DNA of 64,000 bases. It comes from Dryococelus australis. Taxonomy: Eukaryota; Arthropoda; Insecta; Phasmatodea; Phasmatidae. The translations under genes and the position numbers were made by a program. The notes beneath the pieces were generated by a model that saw only the letters and a list, made by a program, of their open reading frames with translations, was not told the DNA's origin and did not search any database. Positions 1-11,098 of this stretch are shown piece by piece. Within the stretch, counting starts at the first letter, position 1; every line of letters begins with the position of its first letter. The DNA lies in assembly GCA_029891345.1 (NCBI GenBank), contig CM056994.1:60605251-60669250 (forward strand), read 5' to 3'.

Positions 1-111
1 TCTCCAAACCAAACAAGGAATCAGAAGACTTCGTAATAGGAGTTGTGCAGGATATTCTGCATTCTAAACTGTTTCTCGAGTACAAATCAAAATAAAAGAA
101 CTGGAGCAATC

Positions 112-1116
112 TGTGGAGTTCGTCATTGACACAGGAGCTGACATAATCTGTATGCCTAGCGAAATGTTGGACTTAACAGACATAAAACGGGAAAATGGGA
201 CAGTAATGTGTGCAGATTAGATTGCTATATTCTTGAAGTAGTGGGTTATAAAAATTTAACTTTCCAGTACCTAGGTCACAAGGAACCCGTGAAAGTGTAC
301 TTCATAAAAAAATTGCTTAATCCATTACTAGGTAAAAAGGCCATTCGGGTATTAAAAATAGTTCAGATTGTTCAACGAGTAAATGTGGAGACAGAATTTC
401 CAAACTTGTTTTCTAGGTTAGGTAAATGGGAAAGGGACATGGAAATTCACCTTCAACCTGATGCTAAATCATTTGTATTGAAGACACCACAAATTGTTCC
501 TTTACCAATGTTAAGTAAAGTGAAGCAAGAACTGGAAAGGAGGGTTGAGCTGGACGTCATCACCCCTGTAGAGGTTCCAATGGAGTACTGCGCCCCGATG
601 GTACTAGTGGCCAAAGGAGAAGGGGTAAGGATTTGTGGGGACTTCACAGAACTAAACAGGTATGTTCAACACCCAGTGTTTCCCATCCACAAAATCCACT
701 ATACATTGTCTCAACTTAAGGGGGCTAAGATTTTCAGCAAACTCTCGATGCTAACTGTGAATTCTATCAGGTTCCCCTTAGCAAAGATAGCCAACAGTTA
801 GCAACTTTCATTACACCATTTGGTCGGTTTATGATATAAAAGGCTTCCGTTTGAACTGAACTGTGCCCCAGAGTATTTCAGTTCAAAAATTGCCCAGGTG
901 CTTGAAGGTATTGATAATGTGGTATATTATGTGGATGATGTGCTAGTTTTTGGGAAAGATGCTGTAGAACATGATACAATTTTGCGTCAGGTACTGGCCA
1001 GGTATAATGCATATGGCATCATGCTTAACAAATCAAAAAGTGTGTTTGGGGTGAACGGAGTTAACTTCTTAGGCCATGAAATAATAGCCGATGGTATAAG
1101 GGTGGAAATTAGTTGA
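112..1116 (+). pseudogene. Gypsy-type aspartic protease and reverse transcriptase, broken
   Basis: The protease active site reads VIDTGAD at about 124-145. The RT fingers/palm follow at 208-801, with the VRICGDFTELNRYV block near 627-668. A stop at 799 and a shifted stretch interrupt the palm. The frame recovers at 898, and the catalytic YVDD lies at 928-939, followed by the KSVFGVNGVNFLGHE block that closes Gypsy RTs. The protein would copy element RNA into DNA in cytoplasmic particles. The breaks make activity impossible here. The family assignment is firm; the clade was not determined. Confidence 0.85.
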
Positions 1117-1129
1117 GTAAAAGCCATTG

Positions 1130-1760
1130 CTGAGTTTGCTGCCCTAGCAAATAAGCAGGAATTTTTACGGTTTCTGGGGATGGTCAACTATTTTGGTCGC
1201 CTCATCCCAAACCAATCTCACTTGTTGCAGCCACTAAACAAGCTCTTGAAAGAAGGCCAAGTGTACATGTGGGGCATGGACCAACAGTTAGCTTTCATGA
1301 AGGCCAAAAATCTTAACACACACGGTGCGTGTGTGTTAAGATGGGCACCTTGTTTGGCCCATTTTGAGGCAGAGAAACAGCTAATTGTTAGTGCGGATAG
1401 TTTATTATATGGGCTGGGATTTGCATTGTTCCAACAAAATACAGACAAAACCAGGGAGATTATTTGTTATGGCTCTAGAGTTTTATTGAAAGCTGAATAT
1501 CGCTATGCTCAAATTGTAAAGGAGGCGCTAGCGTTGACATGGGCATATCAGAAGCTGCAAGAGTATATTCTGGGCTTACATAAAATTATAGTAGAGACAT
1601 ATCACAAGTCGCTAATCCAGATACTAATGTCCAAAAATATTGATGAACTGTCTCCTAGACTTCAGTGATTCAGAATCCGTCTCATGAACTACAATTATGA
1701 GGTAGAGTATGCCAGGGAAACAATTAGCTGTGGCATATCGCTTGCCTAGAAACCCTATTC
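1130..1760 (+). pseudogene. Gypsy-type RNase H domain with a hairpin insert
   Basis: The segment continues the same pol: the RT connection (FLGMVNYFGRLIPN near 1171-1212), then the RNase H start LIVSADSLLYGLGFALFQQN near 1381-1440. The usual second residue of the DAS motif is already changed to DSL. A stop at 1666-1668 ends the frame before the terminal RNase H motif, which continues in another frame. Just upstream, 1310-1342 is a perfect inverted repeat lying within the open frame. Confidence 0.75.
1310..1342. repeat. Perfect 14-bp inverted repeat with 5-nt loop
   Basis: The arms ATCTTAACACACAC and GTGTGTGTTAAGAT flank the loop GGTGC. The insert keeps the surrounding pol frame open and sits where Gypsy polymerases normally have a short conserved linker before the vLahFd motif. 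Confidence 0.85.
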
Positions 1761-1989
1761 AAGAAGAGACTGTTTTGCATGATGAATTGTTTATGGACAC
1801 TGAGAAGCATGTTAAAATCATGTTAAAATGATTGTAAACCACTTGTCAGTTGGCCAAACAATTCTGGAGCAGATCAAACAATAACAAAAAAGTGATTTTG
1901 TCTGTCTGAAATTAAGGGAGTATATGGCAGGTCGGAGGCCAAGGAAGATTTAAAGGATTCCTGTTGAAAGGTACTAGACTAATTATTCC

Positions 1990-3226
1990 AGAAAAACTGC
2001 AGGCGTATGTGTTACAGCAGCTCCACAAAGGTCATCTGGGAATAACGAGGTGTAGGGCTTGCACTTAAGAAGCTTTTTGATGGCTGGGAATAAGTACATG
2101 GGTACAAAATCTCGTTCAGATATGCCTGGTTTGTGTGGTACACTGGACTAATGCTACAGAGCCCTTAGTGACAGAGAAAATTCCTGATTACCCATGGAAA
2201 AAAGTGGGAGTGGACCTAATGAAATGTCAGGGGAAGTGGTACTTAGTTATGACTGATTACTATTCCAAATATTTTGAATTGATGGAACTGAGTAGCCTGA
2301 CTGAAGCAACCATTGTTCAGAAGTGCAAAGACATATTTGCACAATTTGGGATACCGGAAATTGTGTGGACAGACAATGGTCCACAGTTTCGGGGTACCTT
2401 CCATCAATTTGCTCCGGACTTTGGATTTATTCACATCACCAGCAGTTCACATTACAGTCAGTCTAATGGGTGTGTGGAAGCAGCTGTAAAGACTGCTAAA
2501 TGACTCCTGACAAAAGGGGGAGATATATATGAGGGCTCTACTTGCTCACCGCAGTACTATTCTAAACAGTGGGGTTTCACCCCAGGAGATAATGTTAGGA
2601 TGAAAAGTTCGGACTTCAGCGCCTACCTTGAATTTAAAGCAGGCTACGGGCCTTAAAGGTCTGTGGGTGCAAATGGAACAAGCTAAAGAATACCAACGGC
2701 TGTGGTATAATCGTCGCCACGGAGTGCAGGAACTTTCTGCATTCCAGAAAGGGGACAGAGTATGGATTATAGATCTAAAAAATATGGTAAGGTGGTGAGT
2801 ACACCTACAGAACTAAAGCTTCCCAGACCGTATCTCATTGAGGTGGGTGCTAGTAAGTACAGGCGTAACCACCATCATTTGGTTCCAGTCCCTCAGAAGA
2901 AACTTGTAGAAAGGGTAGAGGACCAGAATGGCAGTTATAAATCAAAAGAGGGTAGCCAAGGATGCAATGAAGAGAATCGAGAGGTTAAGGAAGAGAATGT
3001 AAGAGCAACAGATAATGTCCGGGTAAGAAAGGAGACCTCAGTATGGGAATCGCAGGTGCCAGATGAGTCGGATGATGAACCTGAATGGTTGGGTTGGGAC
3101 AGTACAAACGAAAACAGTGCTGGGGTAAATGAACCTACGTTATGGAAATCCAGCAGAGTGAAGGTTTCACCCGTTTGGATGAAAGATTATTATAAGAAGA
3201 GAGGACAGAATGGTAATATGTATTGA
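1990..3226 (+). pseudogene. Gypsy-type integrase, broken
   Basis: An HHCC zinc-binding region (HKGHLGITRC, then CLVC) lies at about 2023-2135. The catalytic core has its first Asp in VGVDLM (about 2197-2214), the second in WTDNGPQF (about 2365-2388) and the Glu in GCVEAAVK (about 2470-2493). A stop at 2501-2503 is followed by frameshifts. The C-terminal domain is open again at 2762-3226 and has the YRRNHHHLVPVP motif typical of Gypsy integrases, then an acidic tail. The enzyme would insert element cDNA into chromosomes, but the copy is clearly dead. Confidence 0.85.
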
Positions 3227-3406
3227 TTAGACATGGCAATGGCAAATTTGGTATTGTATATGTTCACAGGACAGTGTGTGTAAAACAGAGTTGTGTATAA
3301 AAGAACTGTAAGAGCCTAATTTATGTAGTAGCTGACACAGGTGTGTGTGTGTGACAAAATTGTACATTGTCATTCACTTATTTGATTGTATTGGTATGCT
3401 TCAAAT

Positions 3407-3580
3407 CTAAAGGGAGGAATGTTATATTGTGTAGTCTATGGTCAGTGACAGCCAGGCAAGATGGCACCGTGATGAGGCTACACGATGGAGGAATCCTCAA
3501 GTGTTATAAGAATGTAACGACTTTGATTACTGTTGCCCGAACCCATTACAACAGGAAGGAAACAAGGGTGGTTCAGGAGG
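3407..3580 (+). repeat. Polypurine tract and start of Gypsy 3' LTR
   Basis: The tract CTAAAGGGAGGAA is followed at 3418 by TGTTATATTGTG, which has the form of a polypurine tract abutting an LTR 5' end. The LTR's right end is not recognisable: by about 3584 the sequence belongs to a repeat and a LINE, so the LTR is probably truncated. Confidence 0.55.
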
Positions 3581-3583
3581 AGG

Positions 3584-3678
3584 CTGGTGGCAGAGATCAG
3601 GGAAGTGGTGAAGTAGACAGGGGGAGGCAGGTGGCATAGATCAGGGAAGTGGTGAAGTAGACAGGGGAGGCAGGTGGG
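3584..3678 (+). repeat. Tandem duplication of about 44 bp
   Basis: Two nearly identical units contain GATCAGGGAAGTGGTGAAGT followed by AGACAGGGG. They precede the esterase-like ORF of the LINE and may belong to its ORF1 leader. Confidence 0.75.
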
Positions 3679-3699
3679 TGGAAGAGACACAAAGCAAGA

Positions 3700-4190
3700 A
3701 AGGGTTGTCCAGAGGGGATTTTTCTAGGCAGCTCTATTGTAAAGGGGATGGAGTTGATGAGGGAAATCAGGAAAGTAAATACGTATAAAGCAGCGTTTGG
3801 TGATGCAAAAATCTGGGATTTGGAGGAAAGAGTTGATAGTATGAGAGGTAACAGGGTGGCAAAGGTGGTTTTTATTCATGTTGGGGGGAAAATGACCTAG
3901 CTTGAAAGGAGGTGGGGTAGGAGGTAGAGCGGGACCTGAGGGGTATGCTGAGTAAAGTACGGGAGTAGTTCCCAAGAGCCAGTGCAGTAGTGAGTGGCAT
4001 GCTTGTTAGAAAAATAATAACTTACAGGAAGGCAGTGGCAGCGAGTGAGGTTTATGAGAGGGTTTGTAGGGATTTGGGGCTACATTTATAGATAGTAGGA
4101 AATGGGTAGGCTAGGAAAATGTAGGGATGGACCATGTTCACCGGACAGAGCAGGAAAAGAGGATACTAGGTTATTGATCTACTAGGTAAG
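3700..4190 (+). pseudogene. LINE ORF1 with SGNH-esterase-like domain
   Basis: The esterase nucleophile block reads FLGSSIVKG near 3721-3747, where the canonical form is GDSI. The IHVGG stretch near 3870-3890 continues, after a one-base shift, as NDLA, matching the Gly-x-Asn-Asp block. The last block RDGPCSPDRAGK near 4128-4165 stands where DGxHLS is expected. Esterase-type ORF1 proteins are known from CR1-like elements. Frame breaks and altered catalytic blocks show it is a relic. Confidence 0.6.
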
Positions 4191-4354
4191 GAAATAGCTG
4201 GCTGTATGAAGAGGGTCAGGGCTGAGCAGAAAGTGTTGAAAAAGAAATCAGAGAGGGGCCCGGAAACAGAAGTGAAGAGAAATTGAAAGAAAACACAGAT
4301 GAGGCCGCAGGGGTAGAGATAGCGGGTAAGCAAAGTAGGAGGGTAAAGCAGAGT

Positions 4355-4950
4355 ATAATGGTGGTGAACTGTAGGAGTGTGTACAACAAGCTGGAGGGCT
4401 TCTGGGGAAAGGTTGAAGGATATAGGGTGTATATAGTGGTAGCTGCGGAGACTTAGCTGACTGAGGAAGTGCTGGACATTGGGCACGATAGGTTCACCAT
4501 CTTAAGAAAAGACAGGGATGGGAGGAGGAGGTGGAGGAATAATGGTGTGTGTAAGGGAGGGGCTGAAAGGGGCGGTAGAATGGATTAGTGAGGATGTTGA
4601 GGCAATGGAAATTAAATTAAGTGGGGGTAGTAGTAGGCGTATTACTTTACTGGCAGCATATAGATCACCAGGACAGGGATGGCAGGCAATTGAGACGATC
4701 AAGGAGAGGGTCGATGGACTGAAGGGCAGGCAGTGGGTTCTTGTAGCAGGGGATTTGAATATGCCAGGTGTGAAATGGATAGAGATGGGTAGCATAATGC
4801 AGGGAATGGCAGCTCAGTTATTCAACATAGGCTTGGTGCAGGTAGTAGAAATACCTACGAGGTGGAATGAAGAGGGTGTGGGTCAGTGCTGGGTGTGGCA
4901 TTAGTCAGACCTGGGAATGCTGTAGTTGATACAATAGTATTGGATGGCAT
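4355..4950 (+). pseudogene. LINE apurinic-like endonuclease domain
   Basis: The N-terminal motif VVNCRSVYNKLEGF lies near 4360-4400. After a break, 4518-4904 is open and contains the GDLNMPGVKW block of the endonuclease/exonuclease/phosphatase fold and the AYRSPG strand. The domain would nick target DNA to prime reverse transcription. The reading frame has stops near 4455 and 4902. Confidence 0.8.
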
Positions 4951-5226
4951 AAGCGATCATGATATTCCTGTTATGGAAATTGGGCTTGGCAGGATGGGGG
5001 AAGAGCAAACAGCAGAAAGGTTGGTGCGGCAGTATGAGGGAGGGGACAAGAAGAGGGCATAAATCTTCCTGAGGGATAGGTTTGAAAATTGGTCCATGGA
5101 GGAAAGTGTGGAAGGATTATGGAATCAATGTAGAAGAATAATACAGCCTATGTTGGAGAAATTTGTTCCAAAAAAAATATTACTGTCTGGGGGAGATCCA
5201 CCATATTATGGACAGGAGATTTTAAA

Positions 5227-6372
5227 ATGAAGGGAAAATGTAAGAAATTACATGCCAAGTGGAGAAATGAAAGGATGAAAAGATCTAAGGAATTGATAAA
5301 ACAGATAGGAAGGGAGCTTGGAAGGATGATAAACAAGCGAAGAATGTATTTCTTGGGAACATGGTGGAAGAAGGAAAAGGCAAGGAATGGGGGAAATTGT
5401 TTAGGTATGCTAGGGTGGTAAGGGGAGGAGAGGAAGGGATCCCTCTGCTGAAAGGAGGGGATGGTAAGACTGCTACAAATGACTAAGAAATATTGAAGAT
5501 GCTGCAGGGCCAGTACTTTTCAGTGTTTAAGGCAAAGGAGGATTGGAATAGGAAGGCTAATCAGGATCGAGGGTTGTTTAGTAAGTTTAAGATGAGGGAG
5601 TGGGAGATAGAAATGGTAATTAGGGGTTTGAAGAGCAGTAAGGCAGGGGGACCAGATGGGATAGGAAACGCAGCACTAAAGTTTGGTGGGAAAGAGTTGG
5701 TGAAATATTTGGAGGTGCTGTTTAACAAGTCCTAAGGAGAGGGTAAGTTACCACAAGGTTAGAAGGATGCGTTGATGGTACCTATACACAAGCAGGGAGA
5801 GGGGAGAGGATAGTGGGAGGCCTGGTAGCTACAGACCGGTGAGTCTGACATCGAGTACAGTAAATGCAATGGAGAGGTTGGTGTTCCAGTATGTGGTGAA
5901 TGTTATGTACAAGATGAATTGGTTGGAGGAGTCACAACAGGTTTCAGGAAGGGATACTCATGTGAGACGCAGCTGCCTGGGCTATAAAGAGGATCTACGG
6001 AAAGCAGGTAGATGCCTGCTTATAGATTTTGAGAAGGCATCTGATAAGGTGCCCCATGGGACTCTGATGAAGAAAATGGATGAACTGATACCGGACAAGA
6101 GGGTAGTGGAATGGATTGGGAACTTCCTCAGGGGGCGAAGACAGAGGGTGAAAGTGGGGGAGGCAATATCAGAGGAAGGGGAGGTTACGTTAGGAATGCC
6201 GCAGGGAAGCATGCTGAGTCTTCTGTTGTTTACCATAATGGTAAATGACATGGGGTTGGAGATTAGGAGAAAAATAAGATTATTGTGTTTTGTATGCAGA
6301 AGTGGGAGAGGGAGAAAACTTTCAGGCACACATAGACACAATATGGCTGTGGACCATGGAAAATAAAATGAA
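5227..6372 (+). pseudogene. LINE reverse transcriptase, catalytic block damaged
   Basis: The linker and thumb/fingers region includes SSKAGGPDGIGNAALK (near 5633-5680), then RPVSLTSS with ERLV, the palm motif LLIDFEKASDKVPHG (6018-6062) and GMPQGSMLSLLLF (6196-6234). The catalytic FADD/YADD block has degenerated to YAEV near 6290-6301, after a frame change. The downstream reading AHIDTIWLWTMENKMKI still matches the post-catalytic helix. The family is clear, and the copy is inactive. Confidence 0.8.
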
Positions 6373-6374
6373 GA

Positions 6375-7072
6375 TATATATAAGAAGTAATATTTTGCGA
6401 GGTATTCTTTTTGACTTGTTAAAACAGCTGATTTTAAAGTTTGTTAAGTCTACTGTTATCAAGCATAGCAATGTTCTTGGGAGCAGTACCATTGTGTTGA
6501 AATTCAGAGGCAAGATTCTGACTTGGTTATTGGATACAAGGCTTCACAAATTGTTAATGAGCTGAAAGAAACAGAGAAGAAAACATTTTATGAGTCTGTT
6601 AGAAACTATTTCTGCTTCTTGCGACTATATTGTCATAAAGTTCCCTCTGAAGTCTGAAGATTTAATGGAGGCAAGTGTGGCAAAGATTGAAAATATTGAG
6701 AATTCTAGTTTCTCTGATGTGGAGCACTTCCTGAATTTATTTCCAACTATGTTGCCTTTGCATGGAAGTGAAACGAGGGCTATGGCAATGGATGTACTCC
6801 ACAACCAGTTAATTTCTCTTCAGCTGGATGATGTTTCATCTGCGACAATCCAGAGTGACGACATAGTTAAAAAATGGGCTAGTATCGATATTATCGAAGA
6901 AGTGGATGGGAAACTTAAATTTGATAGACTGGTAAGAGTGATGTTTCTCATTCTTACAATTACTCACAGTAATGCTGAGTGTGAAAGGGTCTTTAGTGTA
7001 ATTAAGAAGAACAAGACCCAGTGTAGGAGTTTGTTACTAATTAAATCCAGACAAGTAGGTGCCTGCTATTAG
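6375..7072 (+). pseudogene. hAT-family transposase, C-terminal part
   Basis: The open stretch 6590-7072 ends with THSNAECERVFSVIKKNKT, the hAT dimerisation signature with the conserved N-A-x-x-E-R-x-F-S pattern, followed by a basic R-S-L-L segment. The upstream piece at 6375-6565 reads as the same protein before a stop at 6563-6565. The N-terminal BED finger and the DDE catalytic part are absent. The left border coincides with the truncated LINE, suggesting a deletion junction or insertion. Confidence 0.75.
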
Positions 7073-7161
7073 CAGATATTCATTGACAAATTCTTACAAA
7101 AAGCCAAGAAACCAATGTTTTCATCACTTAAGTGTTCTTAAGTACTAGTGTAAAAATTTGT

Positions 7162-7198
7162 AGTATGTGTGTGTGTGCACGTGCACATGTGTGTGTCT
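7162..7198. repeat. GT-rich microsatellite
   Basis: An alternating purine-pyrimidine run with a GTGCAC palindrome abuts the left end of the following MITE. Confidence 0.7.
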
Positions 7199-7199
7199 A

Positions 7200-7439
7200 T
7201 ATAGGCTGTTCACGGTAAAAAGTGAGCACTTTTGGAAGCTGTTTCATCAGACATAATAACCAATAATACATTTCAGTGTGGCATCTGACTTTTGGTTTTG
7301 GGTATGGCGAATTTATACACTGTGTTTATTACTCACATGGCAGGGTTGACATTAACAAGTGGTGGAAAGATATAAATTGGTTGAAAGAAAAAAGTAACTA
7401 GGGCTTCAAAAGTGATCCCTTTACTATGAACGGCCTATA
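7200..7439. mobile_element. Mariner-type MITE, copy 1 (240 bp)
   Basis: The left end TATAGGCTGTTCACGG and the right end (GAACGGCCTATA) are imperfect inverted repeats extending about 35 bp, with TA at both edges. Internal sequence ACACTGTGTTTATTA matches, in inverted orientation, the interiors of the copies at 29076 and 42527. No coding capacity. Confidence 0.85.
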
Positions 7440-8099
7440 GTAGGTAAATATCTTACAACTGTTGATTTGACAAGCATAACATTTATAAAGTAACTTTCAG
7501 AAGATGTCACCTCAAGAAGTATGACTCTCCTCAATGCCTATTATTCAGGTAGGCTGATATGTGTTCTGAAAAAAAAAAAATTGTTTTTGTAATTGGTATA
7601 CATATTTAAGTTAATTGGTAGACTATAAAGTTTTGTATGCTTACTGTAACCTTTGCTGAAACCTTTAATATACTGCAAATATATATTTTATTTTAAATAC
7701 TGAAATTTGCAAAAAAAAAAAAAAAAATACATTAAATTCATGCTAAAATAATTTATGTTTAAATGCCTACAGGATTACAAACTTCAAAAGTTGGAGAGTC
7801 TGGTAGTGCATTTCTGTGGGTTGATCCATTTCCTCATAGTCTGATCCTCTCTATCACCATCTTGCTTATCTCTCCAGACTGGCTGGATTGGCAGGTATTA
7901 TTCCGAGGAACAGTACAACTACCTTAAAGAACTTCCACTCTGTGGTCACTTTTCTAACATAAATATCGAAGGAGGGTTTACAACTCACTGTCCAGAGAAA
8001 ACATGCTGTTTTGGATCAGATTTTCTGATTTGAATGGCACCTGTGCAAGTACGAGTGTCCATGTGTGCATACACAAATACTTCTTGCACATATGCACAT
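7440..8099. other. No gene seen
   Basis: AT-rich spacer with poly-A runs at about 7568-7580 and 7711-7727. I see no supported ORF, RNA or repeat end. Confidence 0.6.
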
Positions 8100-8133
8100 C
8101 AACCGATGAGCCATTACATTAAAACCACCGTGA
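8100..8133 (-). repeat. Tc1-type terminal fragment
   Basis: The stretch containing GATGAGCCATTACATTA and ACCACC matches, inverted, the sequence starting GGTGGTCATAATG at 17995. This form resembles the terminal repeats of Tc1-like transposons. No transposase is attached here. Confidence 0.45.
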
Positions 8134-8172
8134 CCCGGGAACATTTTTTATACAGAGGGCTACATATGAAGT

Positions 8173-8243
8173 ACACACACACACACACAGACACACACAC
8201 ACATGCACACACACATGCACATGCGCACACACACACACAGAGA
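8173..8243. repeat. CA/AC microsatellite, interrupted
   Basis: ACACAC runs are interrupted by AG, ATGC and GCGC variants and end in an ATATAT stretch. The apparent ORFs over it are repeat artefacts. Confidence 0.9.
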
Positions 8244-8244
8244 T

Positions 8245-8938
8245 ATATATAGGACAGGTCCACAGGCTCACTTCACACCGAGCCTTGGTGCTGGGAGGCT
8301 AGCCTCCCAAAGGCCTAGCCTGTCTCCCTCTTCTAGAGAGCTGGTCAACCACCGAGGCTTTCGTTGTAGGCGAGTCGGCATTGATTCAACACAGACTGGG
8401 TGATGTTGGATGCTGGACGACAAGATGTCGGAGGTAAGGAGCATGTACGAAAGGGTACTGCTGATTATTTTGCTCCTTCCTCCAATACATCGAATACAAC
8501 ACAACAACACAATTCACAGTAACATACAGAATGGCAAAAAGCGACATAAAAACATACAGTAAAATTAGTGAATCAGGCACAAATTTGGGCAGTTTTGCAA
8601 ACAGATAACTCTTAACAGATAATCACTGAGTGATGATAACACAACACAAGATGGTCAGGACAGTACCTACACAACTGTAATAGATGACATATGTTCTAAA
8701 AATTTGTGCCACTGATTTACACGCCATACAAAACAGAATTAAGTATATGGCTGCTCATCTCGGTGACTCAATAAAAGACATTAAAATTACAGTCGCCAAA
8801 AGACAACACTTGAGGGTTCGTGTGGAGGAGGAAAATCATCCTGCCTTCCTCAAGTTCCTCAAAATAAACTGCAACCATACTATACACATGCAATGAAGGA
8901 TGAAAGGCCAGTTAAAGTGGTTAAAATGTAGACACACA
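8245..8938. other. No gene seen
   Basis: Short ORFs here lack any recognisable motif or splice-bounded exon. Composition is ordinary for the window. Confidence 0.5.
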
Positions 8939-9130
8939 GGCACCAGTAGTGTGAGACTATGATGACGGCCAGCTAGAAGTGATGTAGTACGAGTCCAAAG
9001 TAGTAACTGGCTTTCAGCAATAACTATGTGTAACGTAGCTACGTACAAGTGTGTGCGATGTCTATATTATAAATACTAATGTGAGAAGTTACATATGAGT
9101 GTGTGCGACGTCTGTGATATAAATACAACA
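8939..9130 (+). repeat. 5' LTR of the 8.9-13.0 kb Gypsy element
   Basis: It starts GGCACCAGTAGTGTG and ends TATAAATACAACA, directly followed by a candidate primer-binding site at 9131-9147 (TGGTGCAGAAACCAGTG). It matches 12897-13038 but is about 50 bp longer, because the GTGTGTGCGA...ATAAATAC block is present twice in tandem. TATAAATA at the end of both blocks is a possible TATA box. Confidence 0.8.
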
Positions 9131-9177
9131 TGGTGCAGAAACCAGTGACTAGTTTGTAAACATTACAGTTGTAAACA

Positions 9178-9953
9178 ATGACGGAAAACTCCATTAGCCT
9201 GAAACCTCCAAAGCATTTATCCTTGTCGAAAAATGGAATGCCAGTGGTGTGGAAATAGTGGATACAGCAATTCGAATGGTACACAATTGCGACAAATCTG
9301 GAGAGTAAAACTCAGGCAGTTCAGGTCACTACATTTATGACTGCAATAGGACCCGATGTGGCCAATATTTTCAACACGTTTTCGCTCTCAGAGGCAGAAA
9401 GCAAAAACCTTAGTGTGATCAAAACAAAGTTTGATGCTTATTTTGCACCGAAAACAAATAATACCTATGAAAGATACTTGTTTAGCAAGATTACTCAAGC
9501 AGAAGGTCAGCCGTTCAATGACTTCCTAACCTCAGTTGTTAACCAAAGAAAGAAATGTGAGTTTGTAGAATTGTACGATAGTTTGCTGCATGATAAGATA
9601 GTGGTAGGTGTTTGTAGTGACACAGTTCGTGAAAATCTTTGAGCTGAAGAGGACCTAACGTTTGACAAGACGGTAAAAATATATAGAGTGAGTGAAATGA
9701 CTAAACTACAGGTGTCTGCAATGAGGGGTGACACCTTACCTAGCATGCATGCTATTCGCATTAGCCATAAGAAAATATTGTCTGAGTCACAAGACACAGA
9801 ATTCAAAATGAGAAGCAAGTGTCCAAAGTGCGGTTACAACCATTAACAGAGAACGTGTCCTCCATTCGGAAAGGAATGTAAAAAGTGTGGCAAGGTAGGT
9901 CATTTTGCAAAAGTATGTCAGTCCAAACAAGTACTTACTGTTAACAGTGGGTA
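9178..9953 (+). pseudogene. Gypsy Gag with CCHC zinc knuckle, broken
   Basis: The chosen ATG at 9178 is the first after the primer-binding site and is in frame with the capsid-like body at 9337-9642 (YERYLFSKITQAEGQPFNDF). A nucleocapsid follows with CPKCGYNH and the full knuckle CKKCGKVGHFAKVC near 9880-9920. In-frame stops occur at about 9256, 9640 and 9844. The protein would package element RNA into virus-like particles. Confidence 0.8.
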
Positions 9954-10029
9954 ACAGGGCCGAACACCATAGTCCAGTAGTTCAGAAATCTTCTTTGTAT
10001 CATCCATTGATTACCATCATAAGGAGTTG

Positions 10030-11085
10030 GACTGGATTGAAAAACTCACCCTTCTGAATGGTAATTCGGTTTCCTTTAAATTGGGCACAGGGGCTCAGTG
10101 CACCGTCTTGAGTTGCTTAATCACTCAGAGAGCTCTGATAACAATTAGATCCTCAAAAACAAAGGCATTGGTGTAATTTAGCAAAGACAGTGTTCCAGTA
10201 CTGGGCGAAGCGGAGGTAAAAGTTTTTACAAACAAAAACACACCACAATTAGTCACCTTCTTGATTGTTGACAAGGGACACCAGTGCATCCTGGGGAGGG
10301 AGACATGTAAAAACCTGGGTATCATAAAGTGGATAGAAACAACCATTTTTGATGGTGAAGTGTTTGATGGCATTGGATGCTTGAAGGGTTTCGCATATGA
10401 CATTGGCTTAATTGATCAACCCAACCTTCATATCTACCCGCCTAGGAGAGGGCCTTACTCCATTCGAGACAAGGTTAAAGAGGAGTTAGACAGTATGGTG
10501 TCAAGTGACATAATTGAACCAATCACTGAACCCACACCAGCGGTAGCACCCATTGTGGTGGTGTATAAAAATGGGAAAGTGAGGATCTGTATAGACCCAT
10601 CTGATATAAACAAAAATCTTAAGAGGAGGCATTACCCACTACAAACAATAGGAGAAATTGTTGCACATTTGAAGGGATCCAAGTATTTCACACTCCTAGA
10701 CTGCACCACAGGGTTCTGGCAAATTAAGGTGACTGACAGAACATCATAATATTTAACATTTGCTACACCGTGGGGTAGGTACAAATGTAAGCGAATGTCC
10801 TTTGGACTGGCTTCAGCCCCAGTGGTATTTCAGCAAATCATGTGCCACACACTACATGGCATAAAGGGAGCTGAATGCTCAATGGATGACAGTCTTTTTC
10901 ATGCAGAAAGTATCAACAAGCTAGATGCCATCACTGAGACCATCATGAAGAAACTTGCAGAAGCAGGCCTAACATTAAACCGTAGCAAGTGTATTTTTGG
11001 TCAAACCCAAGTGAAATTCTTGGGACATATACTCTTTAACAATGGGATTCAGCCAGATCCAGAGAAGACTCAGGCAATTGAGTGA
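10030..11085 (+). pseudogene. Gypsy protease and reverse transcriptase, broken
   Basis: The protease motif reads LGTGAQCTVL near 10081-10110, so the catalytic Asp of DTG has become Gly. The flap/second loop ends CILGRETCKNLGI. RT begins at the PRRGPYSIRDKVKEELD block (10438-10490), then KVRICIDPSDINKNL, FTLLDCTTGFWQIKV, a stop at 10747, and MSFGLASAPVVFQQ. The catalytic box is SMDD at 10879-10890. A stop at 11083-11085 separates the thumb. Confidence 0.85.
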
Positions 11086-11098
11086 CTGAAAAAAAACA

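Larger units (their letters stand above)
1..3417 (+). mobile_element. Ty3/Gypsy LTR retrotransposon, internal region, 5' end outside window
   Basis: Protease, reverse transcriptase, RNase H and integrase follow each other on the plus strand in the Ty3/Gypsy order. The reading frame is broken by several stops and frameshifts, so the copy is dead. Gag and the 5' LTR lie left of the window. The internal region ends at a purine tract (about 3407-3417), immediately followed by TGTTAT, the expected start of a 3' LTR. Confidence 0.85.
3584..6372 (+). mobile_element. CR1-like non-LTR retrotransposon (LINE), dead, 3' truncated
   Basis: In order the element has an esterase-like ORF1, an apurinic-type endonuclease and a reverse transcriptase, the layout of CR1-group LINEs. 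All parts contain stops and frameshifts. The 3' end is lost: the RT is cut after the fingers/palm and joined to hAT sequence near 6372. No poly-A or 3' repeat is visible. Confidence 0.75.

Noticed and set aside
8034..8252. His/Thr-rich ORF
   Set aside because: Its distinctive part is a translation of the CA microsatellite.
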